64,000 nt of DNA, taken from positions 1,604,538-1,668,537 of the forward strand of contig CAJINV010000015.1 in the NCBI GenBank assembly GCA_905178155.1, read 5' to 3'. Position 1 is the stretch's first letter. Each line of letters opens with the position of its first letter. Below are positions 44,226 to 58,400 of this stretch, one piece after another. The stretch comes from Amoebophrya sp. A120 (taxonomy: Eukaryota > Sar > Dinophyceae > Syndiniales > Amoebophryaceae). The translations under genes and the position numbers were made by a program. A model generated the notes under the pieces. It was not told where the DNA came from. It saw only the letters and a program-made list of their open reading frames with translations, and ran no database searches.

Positions 44226-47200
44226 ATGTCGTCCTCTTCCACCCCTTCGGCGGACAAGTCGTCCCTGAAGGAACTGTGCCGGAAACGCATTCTCGACGGG
44301 ATGCTGCGACTATCAAATGTAAAAATGTCTGGGCCTGGAAGAATGCAACTTGTGATGCTGCATTTGGATTCCAAAAAAATTTGCATTGCATGAGTCCCTA
44401 ACGAAAGGCAATTCTTGCTACGCTGAGAAGGCATTTGTCATGCGGAAAACGCATCAAGAAGCCCTCAAAAAATCTGTATTGCTAGGGGATGCATCACAGA
44501 CATCATGGCTCACGCAAAACGTGCATGACAGGTCTCAGAATCTTCCAGACCCAGACATTTTTACAGTTGGTAGCGACAGGTGAACGGCAACAACCCGCTA
44601 CTCTTCGTCGTCCTCGTGTGCGACGCGCAGACACTCCACCTGGTGTCCGCCTGTCTCAACTCGGCGGACCTGGTCGCGAACCGGGTCGCAGTCGTGGACA
44701 AGTTGGACAAAAACCGCGAGCCGCTGATGAACATGGACGCGATATATTTTCTCTCTCCCACCGCGAAAAACTTCACGAACTTGATGGTGGACTTCCCGGA
44801 TCTGACCAAGTATAAACCAAAATACCGGAAACAGCACGTGTTTCTCAATTCTACCTGCCCGGATGACGTTATGGGGCTCCTGACGGCGAGAAAGGACGTC
44901 GTGAAGCGGTTGTCCACGTTTGTGGAATTAAACCTAGATTTCGTCGCGCGGGACGACCGAATTTTTCACTTCTCGGTGCACACGCCAACCTTGCTGAAGT
45001 ACTTCCCCACCAGGGATGACGAGGTCATGCGCCAGGATGTCCGGAAATTGGTACTGATTTTTAAGTTTCAGTTTGATTGAGATAATGTGTTTTTATATGG
45101 GACCACGAAGATTGATAGCTAGATGTCTCAGAGCTACGTACATCAGTTTGATCTATCATGATGGTGCCATTTTTCCTTGACACAGTCCCACGGAGAAGTA
45201 AGTGCTCACTACCAGTAATCCTAGTAGATATAATACCAAAACCACCAATTTCAATGTGTCACAGCTTTCCCTCTTTGCCTCTTTGCAAGACAAGCCGAAG
45301 ATCCGGTTTTTGAAGAATTCCATCGACTCGTGGTATGGGAGTGTCAGGATTGAAATCGACAAAGTTGAAATGATTTGTAATGCATAAAATCGATACTAGT
45401 TAGAAGCCCAATTTTCAAGCGATGCATGACAAGTTTCGGCGCCGTCCAAATCCAGTCTGTCATGCTGTTTCGGGACAGAAGACGTCCTTTGTCATGCTAC
45501 TTTAGCAGCTCTCTGTCTCTGTCTCTCGCAGTCCCCAAACAGGCGGACAGCCGGCCTCACTTGCCATCCCTGCAAGAGAGGCATTTGCATGCCTTGCAAT
45601 TCCTGCATGAGAAAGTATTTCAACTTTGACGATTTCAAGCCTGGCGCTTCCATACCTGGTGCGGCATGTTTGCCATGCAGCTCGACAAGGAGTTGGAGGA
45701 GTACTGGGCCTATCAAATGCAAATATGTCTGGGTCTGGAAGATTGCCGGGTTTGTCACGCATATTCTGCATGACCCATGACGCCTGTAATGCATGACCTA
45801 GCATCACAGATTTTTACAGGGCTTCCTGATGCCCAAACCGCATGAAAAATGCCCTTTCCGCGTAGCAAAAACTGAGCCTCTATCGCTGTTCATGCAATGC
45901 AGGTTTTATGCACAATCGAACGTCAGCATCACAAGTTGGATCCTTCCAGACCCAGACATATTTGCAATTGATAGGACCAACGCGTCCAAACCGCCAAACA
46001 GCATGATTATGCAACGAAAAAAGTGTTTACAGTTATACATTGTGTTGCAGGACCGACAAGACAGACAACCTTTGTCATGCAGGAAATGCTTTGGAGCCTC
46101 GTTTCCTTCGTGTTTTCCTTTACGATCTTTGCATTGCAAGTTTTCTCTGTCACAAAAATGCAGGGCAACTTTGTGATGCTGAAATTACAACAACTGTGTA
46201 ACTGTAACATTTTTTGTTTCCTGTGATAATGACCTGCACGTGTTTGATCGTCGACCGGGGGTTAGACGCGGTGACCCCCTTTCTCCACGACTTCGGCTAC
46301 GAGGCACTGTGCATGGACTTGCTCGCGGGGTACGACGATGACAGCAAGGAGATTAACCTTCGAAACGACACATTCACCTATGATACGGTGACCGCGGAGG
46401 GGGAAAAGCTGCACAAGTCGATCGTGTTGAACGACGACTTGTGGAAGGGGCTCCGGCACAAATCCATGCTGCAAGCGAAAGACATCGTCATGCTGCAAAT
46501 GATGGAGCTGAAGGAAAACAACGAAATCGCAAAGTTCATGCAGAACGAGGAAGACGGTATTGAAACTCAAAGTGAAATTCGGATTTCCCTGTTTAAACTT
46601 GTCTCTTTCTATATTGATTGACTTCTCATGCAGAAACTGGCACTGGCAACAATGATGTTGTTTGCCATGCAATGGGCATGGCAAAAAAAAATCTCTAATA
46701 CAATCAACCATCAGGTATCGAAACCGAAGCGACCGCACGCATCCTCCGTCAGCTCCCCGCGTACCAGGAGAAAGTGGGGAAATACGGCTCGCAACTCACG
46801 CTGATCACACGAACGATGAAGATCATTCAGGATTTGAACCTCAACAAGGTCGGCGGTTTGGAACAAGATATTGCTTGCGCCATTCAATCCTCGGGCGAGC
46901 CAGTGAACGTGCAAAAGTTGATGACGGGGTTGGCACAGACACTAATGGACCCGTCTCTGCCGCAAACGCTGAAGCTCCGGGTGCTGTTGGTTTATGTTCT
47001 GAATATGAAGGGCGTTTCTCCGGCGCACCGGGAAAAAATGCTCAACACCGGCGGGTTTGACTCGGAACACAGAAGGGCGTTCCAGAAAATTCTTGGACTG
47101 GGGTTGGTTGACGGTATAGATGAATTCTGACTTGTTGTTCCGATTGTTCGCGTCAACCATGATTTTTTTTCGTTCAAACAGAAGTAGTAGCAGTAGGGAT

Positions 47201-48030
47201 GAGGTGCAGTCAATTTCTTTGCGAAGAGGAGGTCATCTAGGTCTTTCGTTTCCCGCTACTTACCTGGAGCGAAACAAGTAGTGAAAATTTCATTTATCGC
47301 CCGAAGATACCCCCCCAAAAAAAACCAGATCTCGAGGATCCGAAGAAGACCGCAATCCACCAGACGCGAACGCCGACGGAGGAGCAGCTTTGCTATCCAA
47401 TGCAAATATGTCTGGGTCTGGATGAGTGTGATGCTGTTTCTGCATGACACAGAAGGTCTGGCATGCAAGTCCTCGCAGCACAGGTTTTGAGCATGGTAGG
47501 CGATGCCTAATAATCCGCGTGACAAGTTCCCTCTTTGGGTGACAAGAAATGAGCAACTTTTGCGGTCCAGGCATGACAGATTTTTTTCTCGTCTCAAATG
47601 CGCATCATGAGTTTATATGTTTCCAGAGAGCCCAGACATATTTGCAATGCATATTTGCTACTCCGAGATGATTCAGACGGACCGGAAAAACAAGATGAAT
47701 CCGATAAAAACCTTCAAGCACGAGCTGTTTCGGTTCCAGCCCCGGATCCGCATGCTCGCACAGCGGTTGTGCACGAACACACTGGATCAGGATCTGTTTC
47801 CGTACGTAAAGGGCGACCCGCTGTCGAATCACCCCAATATCCAATACGGCCGAAAACCGGGGAAGAGGCCACGGATGGTGATCTACTTCATCGGTGGGAT
47901 GACCTACAGCGAGACCAGAACGGCATACGACTTGTCGGCGAAATACAACGTGGATATTTTCATGGGCTCAGAAGGATTGCTGAACCCAGAAAACATCATC
48001 GAGAACTCGTTTGTCGAAACGTATGGGTGA
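44226..48030 (+). CDS. Sec1/Munc18 (SM) family vesicle-fusion protein
   Basis: SM proteins clasp SNARE bundles and are required for membrane fusion. Exons 44226-44310, 44578-45050, 45265-45333, 45660-45710, 45979-46007, 46234-46556, 46715-47113, 47329-47393, 47659-48030; 1866 nt, 621 residues, the usual SM length. Five introns are introners; 45051-45264, 46557-46714 and 47114-47328 are GT-AG. Signature segments: VVDKLDKNREPLMNMDAIYF followed by LSPT (domain 1), CLIVDRGLDAVTPFLHDFGY (domain 2 entry), DDLWKGLRHK, and near the C terminus RMVIYFIGGMTYSETRTAYD with VDIFMGSEGLLNPENII. The MxAIYFLSPT and DRGLDxVTPFLHDFxY motifs look more like the Sec1/Munc18 plasma-membrane branch than Vps33 or Vps45, but the subfamily is not certain. 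In a parasitic alveolate it could serve exocytosis of secretory organelles; this is inference. Confidence 0.93.
44311..44572 (+). mobile_element. Introner, family IE-1
   Basis: 262 bp. Perfect TSD GCGAC. Removal gives DGMLRQVNGNNP. Confidence 0.9.
45334..45654 (+). mobile_element. Introner, family IE-5
   Basis: 321 bp. TSD CGTGG/CCTGG (4 of 5). Removal gives SIDSWCGMFAM. Confidence 0.88.
45711..45973 (+). mobile_element. Introner, family IE-1
   Basis: 263 bp. TSD GGGCC/GGACC (4 of 5). Removal gives EEYWANASKPP. Confidence 0.88.
46008..46228 (+). mobile_element. Introner, family IE-9
   Basis: 221 bp. Inverted ends of the CGAAAAAAGTGTTTACAGT type. TSD ATGAT/ATGAC (4 of 5). Removal gives PPNSMICTCLIVDRG. 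The exon before it (45979-46007) is only 29 nt. Confidence 0.85.
46557..46714 (+). other. GT-AG intron with duplicated border sequence
   Basis: 158 bp. Its 5' end, GGTATTGAAACTCAAAG (from 46556), matches the start of the following exon, GGTATCGAAACCGAAG (from 46714), at about 13 of 16 positions. Inside are ...TGCCATGC... motifs like those of introners. Splicing joins NEED to GIETEATARIL. Confidence 0.75.
47394..47653 (+). mobile_element. Introner, family IE-1
   Basis: 260 bp. Perfect TSD TTTGC. Removal gives EEQLCYSEMIQ. Confidence 0.9.
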
Positions 48031-49455
48031 AGGTCATGTCGACGAAGAAGTAGAAAAATGAGTCTCGTCGGAAATAACCCGGTGCTCTATTTACTCTTAC
48101 TCTATTTGGACAAAAATCAAAACTCTACTACTAGACCCTGTAGTACTTCTGTAATCTGTATTTTTACACGCCAATACAGCTGCAGGGTATACTAGTCGAG
48201 TAGAAGCAACTTCTGTCAAACTCTTAAACTTAAACTCTACTGCAAAAATCAGCAACGCCGTACTGGTTGTATCAAGCCCTCGACACAACCAGACGAGCGC
48301 TATGTATCAACAAAGACACGTCCTCTTGTAGGATCTGTCGAAGAGCTGGCTCTTGAATGTACTTTTTTTGAATCTTAATATCCCCACTTTTCACAACGCT
48401 TTTGTTTTCTGCCAAGCACGTCTTCTCTTCGGACCGTATGTACTGCCACAAAATTTGAGAACGCCACTCCCTCGGGGCCGGCTGCACGGAAGGGGGGAGG
48501 GTTTTTTGCTCTTTCGTGAGCACAGCGCTTAGAAGCAGGAGGTGGTTAAGCGTCGTGCTACCCAGCCGTGCAAGTCGTGAGCCAATAATTTTTCCAATCG
48601 GAAGATTTTTTTGTGGAATGATATGAAATTAGATTCCGAACAAGTTCGAATGTACCTACATCTCGTTCGAAGCTGCAAAGAAACGTGTATTTTGACGAAA
48701 AAGAATCCCGGAAAAATGAATGTCATCAAATACAAACTCAGCCATAGTAGTACTAGCGCCGGTTGATATTATTTCATCCTGGCGATGCACCCATGCTGTA
48801 CTGTGGCTGCAAGACGTGGACCGGTGTTGTGTTGAAAGGAACTACCTGCCGTCTGTTAGTAGTATGTTTGCCCCGCCTGGAGGCAGCGTATTCGTCTGAT
48901 TCGTGAAAATTTTACAGTGGTGATGGTCTCAGCACAATCTAATCTTCGGATGCGTCGGTCTTTTCGTTTTCACTTTTACTTCGTGGGCGACTTCTACAAC
49001 TGGTACCATGGGACAGAAGCTCCAGGGGTGGCGGATCTTTTTTGGTTCTGTCGTGAAGACTATTCTATCTTCGCTCTGATCGTGATTGTCTTTGATGGTC
49101 GACCTGGTTCTCCATCGTCCATGAAAATGAGTCAATGTTGATCGTGATGACAGGTCGTGAAATGCTTCTTCTAGAAACGCGTTGAATGATCATCATTTTC
49201 GTGGTCCGCAGCCGCACTTTCATTTTCCTCTAGATGCAGCTTTTCCTTTTGTTGGTCTTTTTTTGAAACAAGGGCATGCATCAATCTATGTGTGCTCCAC
49301 TACTAATATCCTGAGGACCACTAACCTGAGCGGGTGGTCGTGGGGTCGTGTCCTGTGGCTACGCGGTGAAAGTGCAGGGGGCGGATGAGCAAACAGTTCG
49401 TGTTCTAACTTCGTCCTAGTTCTGTACATCTAACACCATCTTGACAAGAACCAAC
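48031..49455. other. Intergenic region
   Basis: About 1.4 kb between the SM gene and the coiled-coil gene. No supported exon, introner or repeat array. Confidence 0.5.
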
Positions 49456-52400
49456 ATGGAGACAGCTTCGAAAGAGGACGGCAATACTAAAGCCGCAACT
49501 CTCGTCCACCCAGGCGACACCTCCGCCGGTCCGTCTTCCGGTATCAAAAAGTTGCAGTCTCTCCGCACCCGCGCCGCGCAGAATGTTGGCGTGTTGCAAA
49601 AGCTCTGGTCGACGACGGACGAAAACAAACAGGACAAGTTTCTCCGAAACGTCAATTTCGTCGAGAACGAAACGGTGTACAAAGTCTCCTTAGACTTGTG
49701 GCTGTCCGTCGAATACCCTGTACAAGAGCATCGTACTCGTACTAATCGCAGTCATGCAAGACAAATATCTATGCTCAAGCTAAATTAGCATGACAAATTC
49801 CGTTTGTCATGCTGAGCTAATTTGCATTGCAAAACTACGAGCGCGATACTTTTGCAGTTCATATCGAACGGTATGGCGAACCTGCGGTACGGATTGCCCT
49901 GGAAACGATGCTCGACCGAGATTGCCGCAATCTCGTGCTGAACAACGACTGGCCGACGTTGGATCGGGGCGATAGGTTTAGCCAGGTCGTGCAGATGAAG
50001 AAAAAAAAGTGCAAGGACAACTACTTGAACTTGAAGAGCAGTAGCATCGACCTGGAGAACGATTGGAAGCTGAAATTTGAAGAATTAGCGGACGAGATGG
50101 AGAAACTGAAGACCAAACACGCATATCAAATGCAAAAATGTCCGTGTCTGGAAGATTCTAAACTTGTGATGCTGTCTCTGGATTGGAAAAAAATTTGTAT
50201 TGCGTGACCAGTAAGAGGAGTAGATTTTGTGTTCCGCGGGGATGGCATTTGTCATGCGGAATAGGCAACATGAGGAAGCCGAAGCGCTCTAAAAATCTGT
50301 GATGCTAGGCCATACATTACAGGCATTATGCAAAATATGCATGACAAACACAAATCTTGCAATCTCCCAGACCCAGACATTTTTGCACTTGATGACGCAG
50401 ATCTGGAGAAAACGAAAAACTCGTTGCAGGAGCAGCTGTGGAAGGCGCAGGCGAAACTTTATCAAAAGGAAAAAAGCCCCCACCCCATACCAAAACGGAG
50501 ATTTGTGTAGCATGATTTGCTACCACAAATCACATTGTCATGCTGGAAGGCAAAAGATGCGGACTGTAGTGCTGGCTGGCGTGGGAAAGCCTTGCACTTT
50601 CAGCAAGAGAGGAGGCAACTGGAAGTGGAAAACAGCATGACAAACTGCCTGCAGTTCAGGCCACAGCTTCGTCTGCTCTTGGCATTCTAGCAATACAAGT
50701 CGACTTGTGTACGCAAATCCAGCATCACAAGTTTACTTTTCGATAGGGGGAGGGGGGATTCTTCTTTTTGATAGTTTGGAGGGGGACGGGGATGAAGTGC
50801 AGGCAAAGGAAAAGGAGCTGACCGGCCAGGTGGAGGAATTAGAGGCGGAATTGGCGAAAATGAGGGAGAGGGGTATAGGTCTGACACGGATTTTAAAAAT
50901 TTGAAATTTATCGTGCTCTCTTCGTGATATTCGATTGATTTTCGACTGCTTGTCATGCGCAACTACCATGTACATCAATATACAACGACCCTTCGTAGAT
51001 CGTTTATCAACACGGTCACACGCTCACGGACAGGAATCTGTGATACAGAATAAACAACACATCTTCTATAATCAGCTTCCGCCTTTGAGGATTCGAACGC
51101 CGCCGAAACCAACAATCTCCGCGACCACTTAGACGACCTAGAGCAGAAATACTCCGCGTTGCATATGACCTGCTCAAACGTTACAATCTCAAACGTTACA
51201 ATAGAGTCTGAGACTTGTCTTGCATCATCGACATGACAGACTCGGACAGCATTCCACTTTCTGCAATACAAATTTCTCCAGATTGTATTGCGGATTGGGA
51301 CTCCTACTCCAGAACTTGTCATGCGTAATCCTGTGGGAGTAGGGTAGATCATGCACTTCTTGCAACACAAATTCTAGATTCTATTGTAACGTTTGAAATT
51401 GTAACACCTGAGCAGGTTATATTGCAGCTCGAGCTCTCTACCAAAGACGCGAAGATTGAGGAGTATGCATTGCAAAAGTATCAGTATTTTCGTACTAGCA
51501 GTAATTGCATCACAAATTAGCTCAGCATTGGAAATGGAATTCGTCACATATTTCGTTCTTGGGATGGAGATTTGCATATCATGCATGATTGCGATTACTT
51601 TTACTACCAGTACGAGTGCGAAGATACTTTTGCATGGGATACGGAGCTTTCCATGGCGATTCTGAAACAGCAGGAGCTAATGGAGGAGGAGCAGCAGAAA
51701 TTCAAGGACCAGCTTATGGCTTGCTCAGGTGTTACATTCTCAACTGTTGCATGAGTTTGTAATGCAAGACCGGCAAGAGTGAAAGGAGGAAGATTGCGCC
51801 TTTTGCATTACAAGTTTGGCGCAGATTTAGATGCTGTCTAGTGCTTCCGAAATTTGTCATGCGAAGCAGCTCGATCATCTGCCGGCTTAAGGTGCTTTTG
51901 CATGACAAATCCATGTAACAGCTGAGAATGTAACGTTTGAGAACGCCATACAGCTCCAGGCAAACACGACGGCCAGTAGCAACGAAGAGGAAGAGGCACG
52001 GGTCAAGAAGCAGCAATCCGTGAATGAGGAGGAATTTCAAAAAAGGTTGGAGAGAGCTTTGAAGGACCAGGAACTGAATATGAAGAAGCAGCTGCAGGAA
52101 AACGCGACGGAGGTGGCGTCGGTGTCGAAACAGCTGATGGAAAACATCAAGGACTTAGAAAAAACGCTGAAAGATTTGGAACTTGAAAACGAGGAAGTGA
52201 AGAACGAAAACAATATCGAATGCAAATATGTTTGAGTCTGAAAGGTGGATGTAAGGTTTGTCATGCTTGTCTGGCATGACTGGAGACTTTGTCATACGTG
52301 TCCAAAAAGAGACCCTTTTGCTTGTCATGCAAAACGCACTTTGTCATGCCTGCGGAAAGCGCAACAATAAGCCGCGCGAATATTTCTCATGCTTGCCTGT

Positions 52401-55400
52401 GCATTACAGAGAATTCACTACTCACAACTCAGCATTACAAGTTTCCAGACCCTCCAGACGTATTTGTATTTGATAAACAAATCTCTGAAGCAAAAACTGC
52501 AAGCGGAGAAAAAAGCCTCGGATTCCAAAATCATCGAGCTGGAACAGTTGAATCACCAATTGGAAACCTCCCTTGGCTATCAAATGCACATTTGTTTGGG
52601 TGGTCTGCATGATTGCATGCGTTTGTCATGCATCTTTTGGAGGAGCACGCAGATACTGTGGATGTGGAATGCGCACGCTAGCATTACAATTTTTGTTCAG
52701 GTCTCCGTCTCGTGATGCCTGTCGCGCATGAGAAACTCAAACTGACTACTTGTGTACGCCAAAAGTGGATAAGTTTTTGTGCTCATGCTGATCATGCAAC
52801 ACAAATTTTTGTGTGATCGGAGATTTTCATTTTCATGACAAGTTCCAATCTTTCCAGACCTAGACAGAGAGACATATTTGCAATGCATATTGGGGAGCTA
52901 CGAATTCGGCTGCAGGAGCTGGCGAAGAAGATTTCCGAGGCGGAGGGCCAGGGCGTGGACGATCTGAAGGACGTTTTAGAGACCTCTGGACTGTATGCAT
53001 TGCAAATATGTCTGGGTCTGGAAGGATCCAAACTTCTCATGCTGTCTTTGGATTCTAAAAAAATCTGTATTGCATGACCAACAAGAGGAGCCCAGATTGT
53101 GCTACGCGGAGAAGGCATTTGTCATGCCGAGTAGGCATCAGAAAGCCTTCCAAAAATCTGTGATGCTAAGTCATGCGCTACAGGCGCGATGGGTCACTCA
53201 AAATGTGCATGACAAACCCGGCAATCTTCCAGACCTAGACATGATATTTGCATTTGATAGGCTGCAGAAATTCCTCTCCGACTGCTCGAACAGTGGGAAA
53301 TCCATCCGAAAAATCCACGAGAGGCTGTACCAGGATTTCTTTAACCGGGCGATGCGGTTGCAGAAATTGATTGCGGAGTACAATTTGATGCGGGAAGTGG
53401 ATTTGACAAAGAAGATGGAAAATAACCAGATGGACAAACTATTCCCTCCGGCGAACAACGCTTTGGGCGTATACCCGAATGCGACGCCGACGAACAGCTC
53501 GGTGGTGCAAATCACCATGAGCGGCGATTTGGTCAAGAACGCCGCGCATCAGCACAAGGGCACGGATAATCATAGAGGGTTGACAAGTCCAACCTCTGTG
53601 GCAGCTTCGGGCACGTTGAGCAGCACAGGAAACTACAACAGCAACCAGAAGCCGCATTTGAGCATTCACACGAACCTCCACGCGGGTGGCCTGATCGAAG
53701 TCAGCAATAACGCACACACCGTCTCCCAAGCGATACAGCCGGCAATGAACCTCCCCGGCATGAACGGCAACACAATTTTGAAAAACCGCATGCGGGCCCG
53801 GTCGGCGAACTCTAAGCGGACCACGACCTCATTAGACCCGAGTCAAGTCCTCGTCGGCACACCGCAGCAGCTAAACCAGGTGCACATCGTCAGAATGCAG
53901 CCACACGACAATAAAGTTCAACCCATGCAGAAGAACGCGAACGTATTTGATTCGTCCTGGCTGATCGCGCCCAGTCCGACCAGTGTCGCGTTTAATACAC
54001 TGAATTTGCAGTTCACAGTATTGTGAAGAAAAATCTCGCCCCCTCCCCATATCGAAAAGGAAATTTGTGATGCTGATTTGTGGCCACAAAGACAAATTAG
54101 GTTTGTCTTGCGTACAAGGCAAACGGCAACCATGTGGCGCATTGTACAGCCAGTCTGTCGTGCGTTCTCGCCTATGTCAGGCTTGTTTCTCATGCTCAGC
54201 TGCTTCTAGCCGGATGCGTACCTCCCAATCCCAAACGGGCTTAGAATTATATGCCGACAAGCTCTCGCAATACAAGCAAGGCTCATTTGTGTACACATAT
54301 CCAGCAACACAAATTGTCTTTTGTGTATTGGGTGGGGGCTTTTTTCACTTTGATACACGGGAACCAGTCCAAACGGCAGTCCAACCAGCACGACAAACCG
54401 GAGCAGCACCCTGCAGAAGATGCAATTGTCGAATTCCAAGCAAAGGGTGATGGCGCAGACAGTTATGGAGGAGGAGCGGCAGATGAAAATTGACCAGGGC
54501 CGCGCTGCCGGGAGCTTCGTAGCAGGAGCAGGAGGAACAACCACGGCTTCCAGTAGATCACCGCCACCGAGGATCCCAAATCAGGGGTTAGTAGCTGCGG
54601 TCGAATCTTCTGACCCGCGAGCGGCGGCCGTAGTCGGAGAGGTGATCGGAGAGCAAGGGTCGGCTTTGCAGCAGCAACTGGAGCAAAGGAAGCTGCGTGC
54701 GCAGTCGGAGATGAGGCCTCCTGCTGTTTCTTCTAGTGCAAGTGCAACACAAGCAAATGTTGAAAACAATAACAACTCCTACCAACATATCAACTGCAAA
54801 AGTGTCTGGGTCTGGAAGAATGCAGAAGTTTGTCATGCACATTTTCCATGACCCATAAGGTCTGTGATGCATGTCCTAGCATCAGAGATTCTGCGACGGC
54901 TTTCTGATGCTCATACCGCATGAGAAACGCCCTCTCCGCGTAGCACAAATTGCGCCTCTTATGCTGTTCATGCAATACAGATTTTATGTAGAGTCCAAAG
55001 GTAGCATCACAACTTCCAACTTTCCAGACCCAGACACTTTTGCATTTGATACAACAAGACGCTTCCTACCGCACACCTTCCCCCGCGAAGCCAGCCGTTT
55101 GGGAATTCCGCCCGAATTTGCTCCAAGGCAGCTCTTCTACGAAAAATAGAGCAGATAACAACCACCTTGGGCTCTCGTTGAGCGACCAGATTAGCCAAAG
55201 TCTTTTCACCGGCGCGGCAAGCAGCTCTTCATCGCCGAGGGGTAGGACTTTGTTACGGGGTTCGGCTTACAGTATGCAGGGGATCATCCCGACCGGAATT
55301 TCGGCGAACGGACAGATTAAACGAACGCTGATGTCGACCAGCTTGACGAATGGAATTGGGAACAACGGAGTAGGTTCAACACCTGTGATCAACCTACAAC

Positions 55401-58400
55401 TAGATCCGGACGCTAAGTCAGTGGTTTCCGGTGTCGTGTCGTCCTCTTTGTCGTCCGGTAATATAGGTCATCTGGATCAGCTATGACAGTGCACAACTCC
55501 CCCTCCCCCTCATTTGTCATGCAAAATACCCATTGCAACCTTTGTGTTTGTCTCTTGGCACTGTTTGCATGACAAGTTCTGGTAGCCCAAATAGCACTAC
55601 ACTCCAGTGCAAACTTGTGATGCAAAACCGGCACTCTCACTGATGCTTGTATTGCCATTCATGCTATACAAATGAGGGGGAGGGGGAGTTGTGCACTGTC
55701 ATATCAACACCTTCCGCATTCAAAACTGAACCGCCCCTCGCCGCCCCCAGCTGCGGCGCTTTTCAAGAAAGGATCATTGACGGAAATCATCGAAAATCAG
55801 AATGCTTTGCAGAAAAGCGCACGAGCCAGGTCACTGAGCCCGACGATTAGTGGGGTGACGTCTGTGACGAGCGGCACAACTGCAACTGGAACAGCTGGAG
55901 CGGAAATGTTAAACAAAAACACGACCACAACTGGCAACCAGCTCTCCACTCAGCAACTTCAGCTGCCGATTCACCAAACACCGAAAGCACCAGCGAAGAA
56001 GCTGTCCGAAATTTTGCTCGAGAAAAACTGGACTCCCGGAGTGGGTGTCGCAGCAACTGGAAATAACGGTGGAGAGAAGACTTCTACCGGAACAGCAAAT
56101 GCAAATGGAACATCATCTACCACTTCAACCGGAGCTGGTAATCCCAGCAATGTGAAACAAGTCGTCGCGTCGAGTTCTTCCACGACGGCGCAAAACCTGA
56201 TCCGACTTCAAAACAGCACAGGTTCCGGCTCCTCTGCGGAAGAGGAAGAGAAACTCAACGAGTTACCGATGGGACTGAAATTCGGATCGGAATTCGCGAA
56301 GAAATCGTCCGTATCAATTGCAAATATGTCTGGGTCTGGAAGGTGGCAACTTGTCATGGTAAATCTGAAGCATGCAAAAATCTGTGTTGCGTGAGTGCCA
56401 AAAGCTGTCCACTTTTGTTTTTGACCAAGATGGAGGAAGGGAGTTTTTCATGCAGGATAGGCAAGGCAGTGGCAGAGACCTCGCAGAGTCTGTCATGCTA
56501 AGTTCCGCATTCCAGACCTCATGGGTCATGGAAAATCTGCATGGTATCTGGAAAATCTGCATGACAAGCTTAGTTACACTTTTCCAGACCCAGACATTTT
56601 TGCACTTGATAGTCCGCAATCCACTTGTATAGTCAGCACTGGCGGTATCGCCAGAAAAAACTGTTTCACTGTAAACTTGTAATGCAGAAATTGCATCTCA
56701 CAAGTGTTTGTCTTGCTACACATGCAAGACAGTGGATTTTTAGCTGTGTTTTCCCTTAGGAACCTTGCATGGCAAATTTTCTCTGTCATGCAGAACAAAC
56801 TTGTGATGCAAAACCTGCAAAATCCTTACAGTGAAACACTTTTTTCGTACGATAGGCGGGGACGGGAGAAAGTTTTGAAGAACCACTACAACAGTACTAG
56901 TGGTTCTGCGAATCATTCCCATTCCTGTTCCAACAATAATTCTATCAAATGCAAAAATGTCTGGGTCTGGAAACTTGTGATGCTGGGCGGCGTCTCATGA
57001 GGAGACCACAAGTGCTGGCTCAGCATGACAAGTTTGTGACCTTCTAGGTGTTGCCTATTCTGCATGACAAACTGCGTCTCTGCATGACAGAAAAATGGAG
57101 CTCTTGGGTAACGTGCATGACAGATATAAGAGTCATGCCAGACAAGCATGACAAACATCCACTCTTCCAGACCCAGACATTTTTGCATTTGATAAATTCC
57201 GTCCAGGAACCAAACACTCCCTCGATGGAAAACAACTCGCTCATTTCCCATATGCCATTCTCAAACGTTACATTCTCAACGGTTACATATTTTGTCATGC
57301 AAAATGCCTATAAAGCCGCCAGACCATCGAGCTGCTTCGCACGACAAAAAATTCTCGCTCGAAGGGCTAAACAGCATCTGAATCTGTGCCAAATTTGTGA
57401 TGCGAGACTTGCAAGCTCGCCCCTTTCCCTATTGCTTTTTTTGCATGACAAGTCTCTCGGTAGAGATCGCTTTGCCCGTGCTTATTCCACTCAGAGTTTG
57501 CTGGGTAGGTGGCTACCGTTTTAAGTTTATAAACGAATGGGACGCCCTGCCCTTAGCCTTCCAACATGACAAATCCTTGTTGTAGCAGTTGAGAATGTAA
57601 CGCTTGAGAATACCATATCCCATTCGATGAAAACCACCTCCCACTCTTTAGCCCCTTCCTTCGTCGCCCAGCCCAACAGCAAGGGGAATGTGGTGCAGTT
57701 CGGCACGCACATTTCCTTCTACCAACGAAGCGTGTCCGAGGATAGGTCCTTGACCAGCAGTGTGTCGGATAATTACCCAGATTCGATGCTGAACTCCCCC
57801 ATGTCCAGCATGTTCCGACGCAGCTTGTCACCGGGGACGAGGTTTTTTGCAACAAATTCTCTGGTTTCCCCCTACGCGCGGCAGAGCAGGAATTTAGGGA
57901 AGGGCACAGCTAGTAATATGCGGAATCAACAGCGGATGTTTCTCTTGCGGCCGGTGAAGCAAGAATTGATATTGGATGAGAACAGCACTAGTTGTGCGGG
58001 TCTTGTCTCGTCTGGGGGTGCAGGAGGTGCGGGAAGTACTAGTGGTGCAAGTGGTCTTCATGCTGTCGTGAACAACGCTATGCCCACGTCGGTACACAGT
58101 GCGCAGGTTGAGAAAATGAAAAACCAGCAACGGGAGTCGAGTGTGGGAAATAGTGGTGGTGCCGTGCGGGATCAGAGTGTTCCTGGGAAGAATCATCTTG
58201 GAACAAATGCGAATGCGAACAAATCCAGATCTCCCTCTCCGGATAACAAACAGAAATTTGTTTTACGCCCGAACGGAGTAGTCCTCTTCCCGACGACACA
58301 AAACAACAGCTCAGGAGAGCAGGGAGTTCTTCCGTTAGAAGGGATGTCAGCGCCAACGTCTGTGATGCAGGGTGCGAAAGTGATCGTGCCACCGGTGAAT

